Shown here one piece after another: positions 12,789 to 25,087 of a DNA stretch of 64,000 nt. Source of the stretch: Anticarsia gemmatalis (lineage: Eukaryota; Arthropoda; Insecta; Lepidoptera; Erebidae); assembly GCF_050436995.1 (NCBI RefSeq), contig NC_134760.1, forward strand, positions 11,488,001-11,552,000, in the 5' to 3' direction. The notes beneath the pieces were generated by a model. The model searched no databases and had not been told where the DNA came from. It saw nothing but the letters and a program-made list of their open reading frames with translations. A program made the position numbers and the translations under genes. The first letter of the stretch is position 1. Each line of letters opens with the position of its first letter.

Positions 12789-15020
12789 ATGTGGGAACAA
12801 GCCCGTAAGTTTAGTTTGAATCACTGTGATCTAAAAACCATGTTGTGGAATGTAGCCGTCGGCTTAAGAGTGCTCACTCTTAATATCGACAACAAATATG
12901 ATAAAGGTAAGTAGGCAAAATTCATAATATGTCAAATAGTAAAATCTCATAAAAAATAGTGACAATATATGTGACCGACCGACCTTGTAAAATAGGTTTT
13001 GTGAAACAAAAATATCAAAACAAACTATATTAGATTCCAAATACAAAGCTCTTATAAAACAAAGCATATTCTAACCAAATAATCTTAATTTTCAATCCCT
13101 TACTGCTCATTATGACGAACAACCTAATGTATTCTATCCAAGCAGTATCGCCATAACTTTTATTCTGTTTTTAACCCCAGCTATGTATTGAAAACATATA
13201 TTTGTCTCTCAGGTATTCCATTCTACTACTACATTTTGACGCTGGTGACAGGAACATGTTATTTCTACGTGTACCTGATCTCTATGACATGGTTCGTGTT
13301 CATCCGCTGCCAACAGACCGGGGACCTGGTCGCAGCCATGGTTGTTTTGTCACTCGGTATATCCAGCGAAATTGGCCCGTTGAAGCTGTTTTATATGATT
13401 TTCTATGTGTAAGTAATTTGATAAGTAAGTATTAAAAATAATGTAACCCAATAACGTCCCATTGCTGGGCAAGGGTCTCCTATAATGAGGAAAGGTTTAG
13501 ACTTTGAGGCCAGCACGCTCGCTAAATGCGCACTAGGAGGGGACACATACTTTCAAGAACTGTACTAAAGAACCCTCAGGCATGCAGGGTTACATCACGA
13601 TGTTTTCCTTCACAACAAGTGATATTTTTTTCTAATACACATATAACTTCAAAAAGTCATTGTTGTGTTGCTATTAAGGCTACCAGATGATAAACAATTT
13701 GTAGGTTCCTTTTGTGGGTCGTGTAGGAGAAGGAAGGGCAACAAATTAGAGGGAGAAACAAGTGTGGTCTAGAAAGATCCACAGTACGAAAAGAACAAAA
13801 CAAATAACGAAATGAAGAAAAGCTAATTATTACTGAGAAATAATAATATGTTCTTGTGTTTTCTTTTACGCCTAAATATTTCAGTGAGAAAATTAAAGAA
13901 ATAGCGGATGACTACTTGGCAATTGACGCACAGATAACACCAGGCACTAGATTCCACACCAATTTGCTGAAATCTTTGAGGATGGTGAAGAAACGTGCCA
14001 TTATCTACTGGATGGTGCTCGTTTGCAATGGAGTACTGTATCTCTTGAAACCTGTTATTATGCCTGGACGAAACCTACCTGAAAACTACTTTGTTATAAT
14101 AGGTAAACGATTTAAAGAAATGTTTTAATGCTATGATTATTCTGCATCAGTGTTCTAAGTTCTTAAAGGTATATTGATTTAAAAGTTGTTTTTTACCAAA
14201 GCATTTGACAGAATCTTAAAACTCTCAATTTCTTTTACTTACTGGAGAAGGTCTATCACGTTAAAATCCTATGATGACATTAAAATGCACTACCATCAAA
14301 CGAAAACTGAACCAATGTAAATATCGTCTTAATATTTTTTTAGGACTAGAGCCAATGTTTGAAACACCAAACTACGAGATAGCCTGTGCTATGATGGCAG
14401 CAGGCGTTTTCTTCATATGCTACGTACCAGCTTGCGTATCACCATACCTGATCGTCATAGCCGGTTACACCGAATGTCAAATGCTGGCTTTAAGCAAAGA
14501 AATTATTGAAATATGGCCTGACTGCATTGAAGAAGCAAAAGAGAGACATATTAACGTAAAAAATAAAATAACTATCAATAAGTATGTAGAGAAAAGACTA
14601 AAAGAAATCATACGAAGACACGCATTGGTTATAAATATGTTCAAGAATGTAGAAGAGGTGTTTCGAGGGTCCATAGCGATGGGATTCTTCTTACTTGTAC
14701 TTGGATTAATCGCAGAATTACTAGGGAAATTAGAAAACACGTATTTGCAAATGCCATTTGCTTTTATGCAAGTTGCTATGGACTGTTTTACCGGCCAGAG
14801 GGTAATGGATGCCAGTGTGATCTTTGAGCAGGCAGTATATGATTGCAAGTGGGAGAATTTTGACAAAACGAATATGAAATTGGTCTTGATGATTCTGCAA
14901 AGTTCGCAGAAGACCATGACGATGTCTGCTGGTGGTATCGCCATGTTGAGTTTCACTTGTTTGATGACTATTACTAGAGGAATCTATTCTGCTTATACTA
15001 CTCTTAGATCGGCTATTTAA
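12789..15020 (+). CDS. Odorant receptor, tandem copy D (7tm_6 family)
   Basis: Exons 12789-12906, 13213-13408, 13885-14102 and 14344-15020 join into 402 residues with GT-AG introns in phases 1, 2, 1. Exons 2 and 3 are the same length as in the other three copies. An upstream in-frame TAA supports the start MWEQARKFSLNHC. Hydrophobic segments include 'IPFYYYILTLVTGTCYFYV', 'DLVAAMVVLSLG', 'MAAGVFFICYVPACV' and 'GFFLLVLGLIAELLG', and the C-terminal 'LQSSQKTMTMSAGG' is the family signature region. The loop before the fifth helix is shorter than in copies B and C, which accounts for the shorter last exon. Intron 2 carries a moth repeat. It is probably an Orco-dependent olfactory channel subunit; ligand unknown. 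Confidence 0.93.
13440..13640 (-). repeat. Dispersed lepidopteran repeat in OrD intron 2
   Basis: 'gtcccattgctgggcaag', then a GC-richer stretch and 'caggcatgcagggtt' to 'gatgttttccttcac'. This is the reverse complement of the very common moth repeat whose other orientation appears at 4190-4310 (accccaacccgtactt type). It is non-coding and probably a LINE- or SINE-related 3' fragment. Confidence 0.65.
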
Positions 15021-16046
15021 ACATGAGTTGAACTATTCAGAACTAGATTATTCTAAAGTTTATAAGGGTAGTTGAATTGATTGTAATTATGCATTAAATA
15101 TGATTATGTTAAAATATAATGATTAAGATTCTACTCGTATTTAAATTATTAAAAAAAAATACCTTATACTCTTTCCTTTACTCAATTAAACGTCGTATAA
15201 CACTAGCTGTGCTTGTACAAAGGAAATAAAGAAAGAAAACACGTGCCCTGCCTGTCACATGTTATCCAAAAGTTCTATGTGTTCAAGAAGTAGTATTAAT
15301 AAAATTGTCTGCTCTTATAAAATTACCACCGTAGTTCGTAAAAGACTGTACCAGAACACTCATTTTGTTCCATCCTTATAAAGATAAAAGTATTAAAAGC
15401 AACTTCTCCACACGTCAGTATAATACCAAGAACACTTAGTACTTAATTGTTTCTGCTTGAAACGTTCAAACTTCCAGTCTAAATGAAAAGTTTCACTCAA
15501 GAAAACTTCAGTCTACCTAACAAGGCGTACAAAAGAAGTTAATTTTCAAAGTTTTTTCTGAAGCTTTCAACTCTTAATAAAAATCGTTGTCTATATTACT
15601 TAGGAAGAAACGTTTGCTCAGAATATATAATAATATTTTTATTAATATGTCCAGTTGGTCATTTTCTTTTAAGTTTAAAGCGCTCAAAGGATCCCCCCCC
15701 CCGTCCCCCGTCCTTAACTATTAAAGTACCTACCACGATGATTGCAAGAGAATTAAGGCTTTCATCTTTTTTACCTTGGTTTGTTTGACGTTTCGGCACC
15801 GGTTACATTGGTAACACTGCTGCACTGTCCCGAGTTTCAAACGGCTAGCCGTGGTTAAGATCTGACTATATCGGATCACATAACTTTCTGCCCCAAAAAA
15901 CAACATTAAACTTAACCTTTAATTTAAACGCGATACAAACCCTTACGAGACAAAAATAATGTTAAAAATTACCCTTAATTATTAACATTATTTTATTAAT
16001 AAATTAAATTAAAAAATATCACATTGATTGTTAGAACTATATCCCA
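15021..16046. other. Spacer between the convergent OrD and P450 genes
   Basis: AT-rich interval between two convergently transcribed genes. It must contain the 3' ends of both transcripts. A poly-C run lies near 15690 and a unique GC-richer piece at 15780-15880. No gene or known repeat was seen. Confidence 0.6.
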
Positions 16047-19000
16047 TTATTTACTTCTTTCCCTCACTTGTATAAGATGTCCCGAAGTAGGTCGAAGTGC
16101 TATGTCTATCTTCAACTGCATATTATCAGCTTGAGATACGAACTCCAACTCTCTAACACAATGCGCGATTACTGTTTTAAGAATTGACATCGCGTACTTT
16201 TTACCTGAAAGACAAAACATATTCTGAGCTATTTAAATTATGCATAAGTTTTACTTTTACTATAATTTTAAATATTTACATTTACTTACTAAATTTAAAA
16301 AAAAAAACATTTAAAATCCAACTATATTCAAAGGAATATTATGGTATATAACTATATATTATTATGTACTACGTCTACGACTACGTTAAAGTTAAAAATA
16401 GATTGCTGTAACTTACATAGAAAAACAATATTTGTGGGTTTACAGAAAGCTCTTTTTGATTTTAAAGTTCGATTAGAAGGGACTTCAAAACATCTTCTTT
16501 CCCCATCTTCAAGTTACGCGTTACCATATAGATACATGCATGCATAAAATCACGCCTTTTTCCCATAGGGATAGACAAAGACCAAAGAAATCGCGTTGAT
16601 ACTTTACAAACGAAATAACAATACTAGGCCGTAGTATGTTAGATCAATTAATTGTATAATTCATTTATAGACTGTACAGCCCAACAAAAAACTTATTCTG
16701 CTTTGTTATACTCGTAAAGATAGAAATAGTCTTTGACTAATTACTAACTGTATTCATTATTTCTTAACAATCATGGTTTCCGCATAAAAAACCCGATCAA
16801 TGACCACAAAACACTAATGCTTAATGTAATTATTGCAATTAAAGTAATTATTCATAGTAATTATTGTAAAATATTCAATTGTAACAATAAATTGTAATGT
16901 CGCGTAATTGTTGTCGGTTACTTTGTAATAGACGTCAATACATTGAATGTATTGACGGCCAATATGGCGGTATTGATCCTTTTTAATATGTAAGAACCAA
17001 CTTGTCCCGAAATAACAATTTGTGGACAAATATTTTATTCTGTGTGGGAACCCGCGATCTCTCGATGCACTAGTGGTTTTAACCACTGCGCTACTCAGGT
17101 AACTTATCAGTTTTATGTTTTCAACTTTCTAATTAATTAATTAATTAAGAGTTTTTAATAGTTCCTTTCACATTTAAGTATGTCTATACATTGATTGTAA
17201 AGAGTTTCTGCGACTAAAGCATCACTGACTCAATATATTTTTTAAGAACCTTTATAGATACAAAAATAACAAATATAAATGAATTCTACTCACCTATACA
17301 AGCTCTTCGTCCATAACTGAAAGGTAGGAAGGAAGCCCCGTATCCCGGCGGAGGGTCCTCCAGCCATCGTTCAGGTCTGTACAAGGAAGCGTCTTTGCCC
17401 CAAGTATTGACTGATCTCCCAGCACCCCAAAAGTTTAGGATCAGTGATGTGCCTTGCGGTATTGTGAATGATTCTAGGAGAAATATAGAAATTTTGTAGA
17501 TTACTATTAACTGTTTTTGAAAGAAAAACAAAGTTTTCAAGCAAAGGACTCAAACCCCAGTCCTTTTTCCAGCAGTAGTTATGACTAATAAACAAAGATT
17601 TAATTCTTTCTTATTTTCTTTACTGTTATTTTAATAATTCAACAAGGATGCGGACAAAGTAGCAGAAGTAATGTGAACCAGAGTGCGCCACGTAATTATG
17701 TCATGCAACTTTTTTCTAATTACGTTAAGAAACGCACTTACCCAATATTTTTTATTTGTTTACCAGGTGGGCAAAAAGAAATATAAATTAATCAAAATAC
17801 ATATTTCTAACCCATTTAGTGGGAACTGCTAGACAAGGGACTCTTCCCAAAACCCATATTGCAATTAAATTTATACATATATCACCAAAGAGCTGTTGGA
17901 GTCACTTACTAATTTGCAGAGGTTTGTCTGCGTATCGCATGACTCCAGGCACAGGTGGGTACAGACGGAGCGTCTCGTTGATCACAGCTTCCAAGTACTT
18001 CATCTGAGACAGATCGTCTTTCGTGACGGGCCGTTTGCTGTCCCCGAATATACTCTTCAACCTTAAAAAAAATATAATTTGGACAACCGACTTAAAAACT
18101 GGAGGATATTTTTGATTCCTCGGAAACTTTTCTTTATTTTTACGCCCTTAGTAAATAGTGTTCGCAAAATGGATTCCAAAAAGAGGGCCCAGAAGGGAAA
18201 ACTGAAAGGCTGAAGCTCCAAAAACCTTTATTTTTGTTTGTCACCGAGATCCATCTAGAGTCCACTATGATCGTGTCCATTTCCAACTGGATCTGCTACT
18301 CAATGAGGCTGAAGTCCAGCTCCCTAAGGTCTAGGACCATAACCCTAGGGTCCAGTAAGGTTTATAATACACTTACTCTGCATACAATTTGTCCTGCACT
18401 CGTTTCTTGCAGCCCAGCATGAGAAGTAAAAAGAACATAGTAGATGCGACAGTCTCTTGGCCTCCCACTATGATCGTGTCCACTTCCGATTTGATCTGCT
18501 GCTCCGTAAGGCTGGGGTCCAGCTCTCGAAGGTCCAGCAGCATGTCCAGGAATGCCCTGAATTTTGGCTTGGAGGGGTCTAGAAAGGAACATATTAGTCA
18601 GCTTTTAACGAGGCACTCATAGCCACGCTCACTGGTTGATAAAGGATCCGTAGGTTAAACCACCCTTAATGTATTTGAACTGAGCATATTCGCACGTGAA
18701 ATGTTGGTACCAGTTGTTTAAAATTAAATAAAAGTCGTTATGCTATGCCAAACCCTTTCGGACGGCTCAAACAACTTATCGACTGAGTTAAACCACCAAC
18801 TACTTGATGCTCAAACGTTTACGCGAAAAGAAATTAGTAGTAGGGTTCCTGTTTTTACCCCCTTGGTATAGAACCTTAAAAAGGGAGTTCGAGTTAGTTT
18901 TTGTAATATTTTCTTAAACATCTACTTACCATCATCGTCTTCATTTTGTTTTTCGGTCTTCATGTTCTCCCTTTCAAGTTTTCTCTTCTTCAACACCTGT

Positions 19001-22000
19001 TTGATATTTAAAAAGACACTAAATTAATTAATGGTTGCCTCTGTGGCGCGGTCAGAATTGTATCTTACTGCTGGTCCCGTGTTCGGACCCCGAGTCTTAT
19101 TATCTAATTTTTCTTAGAATATTCTCAATAACAGCCCGGTCATTGGAAACACACCAATAGGCTTGCCTTCTATAACATAGAACTAACATTATAAATAGCA
19201 AAACGTTTGGTGTATTTCCTTATAACTCTGTTCTCTCTCCTACAACTTCAAGTGGAACAGGCATTGTGTATGTATGTATTTATTAAAATATTAATTCTAC
19301 CAAGTATTATACTCACAGTGTCAGAAACATTATGCAGAACAGCGACACACTTCTTCATCTCCCTGTACTGTGGCGTCATATTGTATATGAAGTCTGGATG
19401 TAGCGCCGCGTTCAACCCGCGTGTGATCAGCAGCTCCAGGCAACGGTTGAACGCGTCATAGTACTCTGTCGTTACGATACTTTCCGATATCTTTGATACG
19501 CCTAGAGCGGTTTCTGGAGACGAAATTGTAATAAACACTTTAAAAGAGTGACAGCTGAGTGATCTAAGAATCCGTGGCCCATGTAAGTGGTCAATGGTTC
19601 GAACCTAAGACAACACACAAATGACTTTTAAAAGTTTTGTGTGTATCTTCTTGTATACAAATAAAATTTAAGCGTCGAATGTGTTGCTAAGCGCAGAACT
19701 CAAGAACAACTCAACCAATTCGACTCATTGTTTCTGTAATATTGTCTTTAAGACACGAGACTGCACGGGTCAGCTAGATACAAATAATTATCACTTGATC
19801 AAACTTGAAGGGAAACATTTTGATGTAACCTTGCATATCTAAAAGTTGTTTAACGCATTTATCACTGCTGGGCTCCCTCATTTCGGGAAAAGACGTTAGC
19901 CTAGCGGGGTCGTGCCTTAATTCTACCACGCTGGACGAAAAAATATCAATTATAAAAAATACTTACGACAGATAGTCTCCAAGGTAGTATAAGCGAGGTA
20001 TTTATGTATAATATCGAAGGGTTCCTTGCCCACCTCACTCTTGAGACTGTTCACAAGTTTGTAAGCCTGCGCGTTGAACACGCCCAGGTAACCGTCCACT
20101 ACCGACGTGGTGAACGTGCCTGATAGTTTCTTTATATTCTGCTTCCATACTGATGCTGAGAATACAAACTTTGTGATATACAACGAATCTATTGGGTATC
20201 GACTATACTCGTACAGTATATTCTATACTGCTGCAACAGTATAATCTTTAATGGTACCTATTTGCTGCCCGACGTATTGGTCGAATTGCATCGACCGTTA
20301 GGTATCGTAAACCTTAAAACTCTAATCGCGTTTAGGACCCGTTAGCAATTTTGTATTATGTCTACAAACCGCGATTGTTTTGCAACTTTAATCCTAAAAA
20401 AACTTATAAAAATATGAAATCGTTGGCAAAGCTAGTCCATAATATTATAATAACTTCTCTCTGCTAGTTAACTATGCATTTCTATAACCCATTCACGCCT
20501 GAATAGCTTTTAAGGTGAAATCTAGCAGCTTAAATAATTTTTCTCATGAAGAACAACAGGGTACGTTTTGTCCTAACAGGCTCCAAGACGGGCTAAGGCT
20601 ATTCAAAAATAATTTGTAAAAAGTATTTTCGTAGAAAATTTAGTTTTGTCATGTCACTTAAACTAAACTCTTTGATAATGGGACATAATTACGTATAATT
20701 TCGTGTCACAGGTCATTACTAAAAAAGCATAGTATATGAAAAAGCATCATTAATTTCAACAAAATAAAGACTGTATTGTTTTGTGATATTTTCTGCTTGA
20801 GAATAACAATTTTTGGAAATAAAGCCGTCTGTTACGTAAATTATCAGGTAAGCCACGTCACGTAGAGTTTAGAATATGCAGGGGTGGCAAACTGGTCGAT
20901 CACACATGACAATTTATACGAAATTATTATGTACCTTGAATTTAGTATAATACGCGCCAAATCATTTTGCGTGCTTGAATAAAGCCAAACAGCAAAGAAT
21001 AAAAAGAAAGTGCTTCTATAAGGTCTTGATTTTCTTACCCTTGTTCCAGATTACGCTACTTCTACACTACATGTTATTTCTCAAAAACAAGCCCTAATTG
21101 AAGGATAGCAAAAAGCTTAAGTAACAAAAAGTAAGTCTTAGGTTTGATCAACTTGCGTATCCCTGGGCTGTGACGTGAAGCGTGCGAAGGCGACGAAAAC
21201 AATTAACTTGTTACAACAAAATTTCGAGATTATGAACTTACTACATAAATAACGTTATTATTCATTACGTGGAAGAAGGAACCCAACTAGCACACAAGCG
21301 CTATAACAAGCTGCACAATGGCCGGTTAAAGGATTTTTATAACGCCTTAGGCTCCTTAGTAAGAAGTATAGTGTTTCTATAAGCGGCTACAGATCTCTTC
21401 GTGGCGCTTACCAGCTGTTGTACAGAGGTGGTTAGCGCCACGAGCGTTCGAAAAAGCTCTTGCAGCGCGATTATACCACCTTTACCTTATTTTAGCGCTA
21501 CTGTGTAACGGTTATAAATGCTAACGCTCTAAATTAGTAATATGGTCGGTTTATTATGGTGTAAACTAAATATATTTTTTTAAAATGAATCATCAGTGAC
21601 AAATGAGGAGACATTTTATTTTTACGGATTGGATTATTAAAATAACAAGTAGTCTATCGCTTTTATTTCTTTGTGTACGTGATATGAAAGTGCGAGTTCC
21701 AGTTTGCTGTCAATATATATGTATATTATCGTCAATATTTTCATGCGCCCTCAAAATATTCAGTTTTAAATGCAAAAATTATATAGATATGTGGATTTGG
21801 AAATTGTATTTTGAACATAAATAAGACTTTGAGGGTTACAGATAATTTAATTAGGGTTATAGGTAATAAAAAATGATTTTAATTATGTTAACGTTACCAG
21901 GCTATAGATTTATATGATCTCCAAAAGATCGTAATAACCTCAAAAAATATGTTTACCAAATGCTATAATGGCGTCTCGATCAAGCAGCTCTCAGAGTTGG

Positions 22001-24848
22001 TTACATCTGCTCTAGCGGCTTAAGCTGTACAAAGGCTCTAGTGTTTGCTGTAGTAGACCTCAAGGTTTTGCAGTTGTGGCATAGGAGTGCTTCAATATAA
22101 CTGTTTTGGTCGCACACCAGCATTTTACTCGTACTTTTAGGGGTCAGTCGTTGAATATTAAAATAGTTTGAAAATCATTTTTTTATATATTTTATTTATT
22201 TTATTTAGTTTATTTATTTCATTTATTTTATTCATTTTATTCATTTTATTCATTTTATTCATTTTATTCATTTTATTCATTTTATTCATTTTATTCATTT
22301 TATTCATTTTATTCATTTTATTCATTTTATTCATTTTATTCATTTTATTCATTTTATTCATTTTATTCATTTTATTCATTTTATTCATTTTATTCATTTT
22401 ATTCATTTCATTCATTTCATTCATTTCATTCATTTCATTCATTTCATTCATTTCATTCATTTCATTCATTTCATTCATTTCATTCATTTCATTCATTTCA
22501 TTCATTTTATTCATTTTATTCATTTTATTCATTTTATTCATTTTATTCATTTTATTCATTTTATTCATTTTATTCATTTTATTCATTTTATTCATTTTAT
22601 TCATTTTATTCATTTTATTCATTTTATTCATTTTATTCATTTTATTCATTTTATTCATTTTATTCATTTTATTCATTTTATTCATTTTATTCATTTTATT
22701 CATTTTATTCATTTTATTCATTTTATTCATTTTATTCATTTTATTCATTTTATTCATTTTATTCATTTTATTCATTTTATTCATTTTATTCATTTTATTC
22801 ATTTTATTCATTTTATTCATTTTATTCATTTTATTCATTTTATTCATTTTATTCATTTTATTCATTTTATTCATTTTATTCATTTTATTCATTTTATTCA
22901 TTTTATTCATTTTATTCATTTTATTCATTTTATTCATTTTATTCATTTTATTCATTTTATTCATTTTATTCATTTTATTCATTTTATTCATTTTATTCAT
23001 TTTATTCATTTTATTCATTTTATTCATTTTATTCATTTTATTCATTTTATTTATTTTATTTATTTTATTTATTTTATTTATTTTATTTATTTTATTTATT
23101 TTATTTATTTTATTTATTTTATTTTATTTATATTTTATTTATTCTTTAAAAACAGTTGACAGACTGAACCACCACTGCACCTGTGTAAATATATTATGAT
23201 AATAATTTTCAGCTTTAGTATAAAGGTATATTACTCGGTTATAGCGCTTTAGGTGCTTAACATAATTCTGTAATCCCCATGGCTGTAAAAATGTTTCGAA
23301 TGATACCTTATACATCTATTTGCCGTACAGAAGCCATATAAATATCTGATATAACGCTCAAGGCGCTATTAAACACCTACACAACTCTTTTATAGATGAG
23401 TAATACACTAGCCCTAAAAAAATCTGTTATAGAACCTAAGGCATTACAAAAAGCTTATTTACGCTCTTGAGCGCTATAAGCGCAACGCATAACTCCGTTT
23501 AAACTCCTTTATCTCCTAAAGTCCCCTTATACAGTTAACGGTGTTATAGAAGATTCCATTAACTCAGTTATACTTCCCTAGGCTGTCTAGCGATGCAATT
23601 ACATGCTCATATATCACTATAAGTCATTAGTTTCCTACTAAACGGCTACTGTCCCGCCTAGCTGTTAAAGGGTTTTTTAAATAGCTAGTATACAACTTAT
23701 AGAGAATTGTACAGCATTTGAACGACTCTTATGCAACTATCAGGCTGTATAACGACTGTATAAGCAGCTTGTGTGCTAGTTGGGAATAGTTACCTGGTCC
23801 GGTTACAAGTCCATCTCCGAGCCACACCTTCCCGAAACTGTACATGTACGGCTTCTCAATAAATGCATTTGTTATCAGCTTCACGTCATCTGGATCGTGG
23901 GTCGCTAAAACAATAAGGACTTAGTTATTTACAACTAGTTAATGTTTAATTCTGAAACCGAAAAAAAATCTTCATTCCAACTTTTGGAAAGATTGATGAA
24001 AATAATCATATTATGTGATGAATTTTAGAAGATTTTTAGTGTAAGCTACATGCCTAAATAATATCGCTCTTATATCCGGAGGTGTGAATAAATATGCTGG
24101 GAATCGAACCCGCCCGAGACGTCAATCAGCAGGATACATTACCGAACGTGCCATAGAAGCGGTCAGAAGACTAGCGTAGGCTAGTTTCGATTAAATTGAA
24201 CGTCGTGACCGAAATAGAATACATTAAGAACAGAATCACTATGAAAACTAAATACTCACTCAATAAAGGACACGGTCCAATCCACAGTACAAATCGTCCA
24301 TAACCATTACTATCACATATTTTCGCCATACGCTCGAGGTGGCGGAATAATGCTGAAAATTACAAAATGTTTTCATACAAATCTATAAATAACTTAGCGG
24401 ATAAGCATTTTTTTAACACAGAACGCACATTTCCGAAAAGCGGGGTAGAGAATAATATATTACTAAGATTTGTAAAATATCGAGCGGAAACATCAGGAAA
24501 ATCCGAAAACGAGTCCACCATTGAAATTTGACTACGTGAGCACTTTATAGCAAAGTATTTAACCACAGATTTTCATAAATTTAGATAAACATAAAGACAT
24601 TTTTATTGCGTAACATAGATAATCTATAGTATATCTACAAATAACACAATAACATACATTTTTGTGCAATAAACATGCATAGACTAACCTTTTCCATCCC
24701 CGAAGACCTGGTGTACATTGCCAATAAACGGTAAAAGCGGGTAGTGTGGTATTCCCGCGAACAACTTGCGTATGCGCCTCTCACGTAACCATAGCAACAA
24801 CACCACGCATGCAAGGAACATGCACGCTATGTACTGCCATACTTGCAT
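16047..24848 (-). CDS. Cytochrome P450 (CYP clan 4, CYP4/CYP340-like)
   Basis: Ten exons in transcript order: 24848-24689, 24352-24260, 23904-23794, 20155-19967, 19513-19317, 18996-18930, 18578-18377, 18061-17910, 17473-17294, 16204-16047. All junctions are GT-AG and in phase, giving 502 residues, normal for the family. Seen: an N-terminal membrane anchor (residues 1-20) with basic residues after it; 'WKQN' in helix C; the helix I oxygen-binding motif GGQET near 311-315; ETLR near 369-372; PERW; and the haem loop FSYGRRACIG near 442-451 with the ligand cysteine at about 449. All catalytic motifs are intact, so it should be an active microsomal monooxygenase supplied by P450 reductase. Clan 4 is assigned by resemblance from memory; the exact family name and substrate are uncertain. 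Exon relics at 18260 and 25088 suggest past duplication here. Confidence 0.93.
16540..16640. repeat. Dispersed moth repeat in last P450 intron
   Basis: 'catgcatgcataaaatcacg' followed by 'cctttttcccatagggatag' matches the family also seen at 816-950 and 25540-25672. It is truncated and has no open frame. Confidence 0.55.
16960..17100 (-). mobile_element. tRNA-derived SINE, reverse orientation
   Basis: Read on the minus strand it starts with an A-box-like 'gcgcagtggttaaaacca' and continues to a B-box-like 'gatcgcgggttcccacaca', then 'ataaaatatttgtccaca', the body shared with the SINEs at 56800 and 62770. It is a degenerate copy inside the last P450 intron. Confidence 0.55.
18260..18340 (-). 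pseudogene. Relic of the P450 helix I exon inside a P450 intron
   Basis: This stretch is clearly similar to the middle of the genuine helix I exon at 18377-18578, sharing runs such as 'ccactatgatcgtgtcca' and 'gtccagctc'. Read on the minus strand it gives 'LDLRELDFSLIE', then a stop in place of glutamine, then 'DTIIV', against LDLRELDPSLTEQQ and DTIIVGG in the real exon. No splice sites remain. It lies in the intron between the exons at 17910-18061 and 18377-18578, so it is a decayed duplicate exon. Confidence 0.75.
19030..19165 (+). mobile_element. tRNA-derived SINE in P450 intron
   Basis: 'ggttgcctctgtggcgcggt' (A-box region) and 'cccgtgttcggaccccgag' (B-box region), followed by a body with 'cccggtcattggaaac' and 'ccaataggcttgcc', as in noctuid SINEs. 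It shares its head with the element at 12229. It lies between the exons at 18930-18996 and 19317-19513. Confidence 0.6.
21282..23784. mobile_element. 2.5 kb element with perfect 18-bp terminal inverted repeats
   Basis: The left end 'cccaactagcacacaagc' (21282-21299) is matched exactly by its reverse complement at 23767-23784. Between them, both outer arms contain many degenerate copies of a 'ttataacgccttaggc'/'tatagcgcttgagc' motif (21320-21560 and 23220-23770), and the centre is a 9-bp minisatellite. No transposase-like frame exists, so it is a non-autonomous DNA element of unidentified superfamily. Only AA is shared directly outside the two ends, so no convincing target duplication was found. 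It fills most of the third P450 intron, and its right end lies 9 nt downstream of the exon 3 donor junction. Confidence 0.7.
22180..23135. repeat. 9-bp minisatellite (ATTCATTTT)n
   Basis: Roughly 90-100 copies of a 9-bp unit. The core 22227-23048 is almost perfectly regular, with degenerate ATTTATTTT units at both edges. A block of about eleven units at 22402-22503 has C in place of the last T (ATTCATTTC). Because the period is a multiple of three and the unit lacks stops in some frames, long open frames run on both strands; they encode only Met-Asn-Lys or Phe-Ile-Leu repeats and are not genes. Confidence 0.97.
24085..24165 (-). mobile_element. tRNA-like SINE head in P450 intron 2
   Basis: Read on the minus strand: 'tggcacgttcggtaatg' is A-box-like and 'gcgggttcgattcccagc' is a good B box (GGTTCGATTCC). 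The flanks do not form an acceptor stem, so it is treated as a SINE head, not a tRNA gene. Confidence 0.5.
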
Positions 24849-25087
24849 ATTGACTGCAAATAATACATTATTTAGCTGTAACTATTATTAATATGTTGTT
24901 GATTGTATAATAAGTGCAGTTAATGCAAAAGTTGTAGTACAGTGATTTTTAGGTTTTTTTTAGTTCAATAAAATAATTATATAGTTCCATGCAAATAAAA
25001 AGAGATGAGATTAGTAAAATTTAAATAATTTAGAAGAGACCCACGGTTAACTTATTTGTTAATAGTAAAATTGTAAATGAATTTAGT
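24849..25087. promoter_or_regulatory. Presumed P450 promoter and 5' leader
   Basis: AT-rich sequence immediately upstream of the P450 start codon. No TATA box can be assigned with confidence. Part of it (25010-25085, containing 'agagacccacggttaa') recurs in diverged form at 25690-25760, consistent with duplication of the 5' region. Confidence 0.4.

Noticed and set aside
14477..14956. 159-codon minus-strand frame in the last exon of receptor D
   Set aside because: It is antisense to a conserved receptor exon; equivalent antisense frames occur in copies B and C for the same compositional reason.
22180..23135. CRISPR-like repeat array
   Set aside because: The units are contiguous 9-mers without spacers, and the genome is eukaryotic.
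22158..23199. Long open frames on both strands (295 and 343 codons) across the minisatellite
   Set aside because: They encode only three-residue repeats because the 9-bp period preserves frame; there is no independent sign of coding.
24085..24165. Possible minus-strand tRNA gene
   Set aside because: Only A- and B-box-like sequences are present; the arms needed for a cloverleaf do not pair, so it is called a SINE head.
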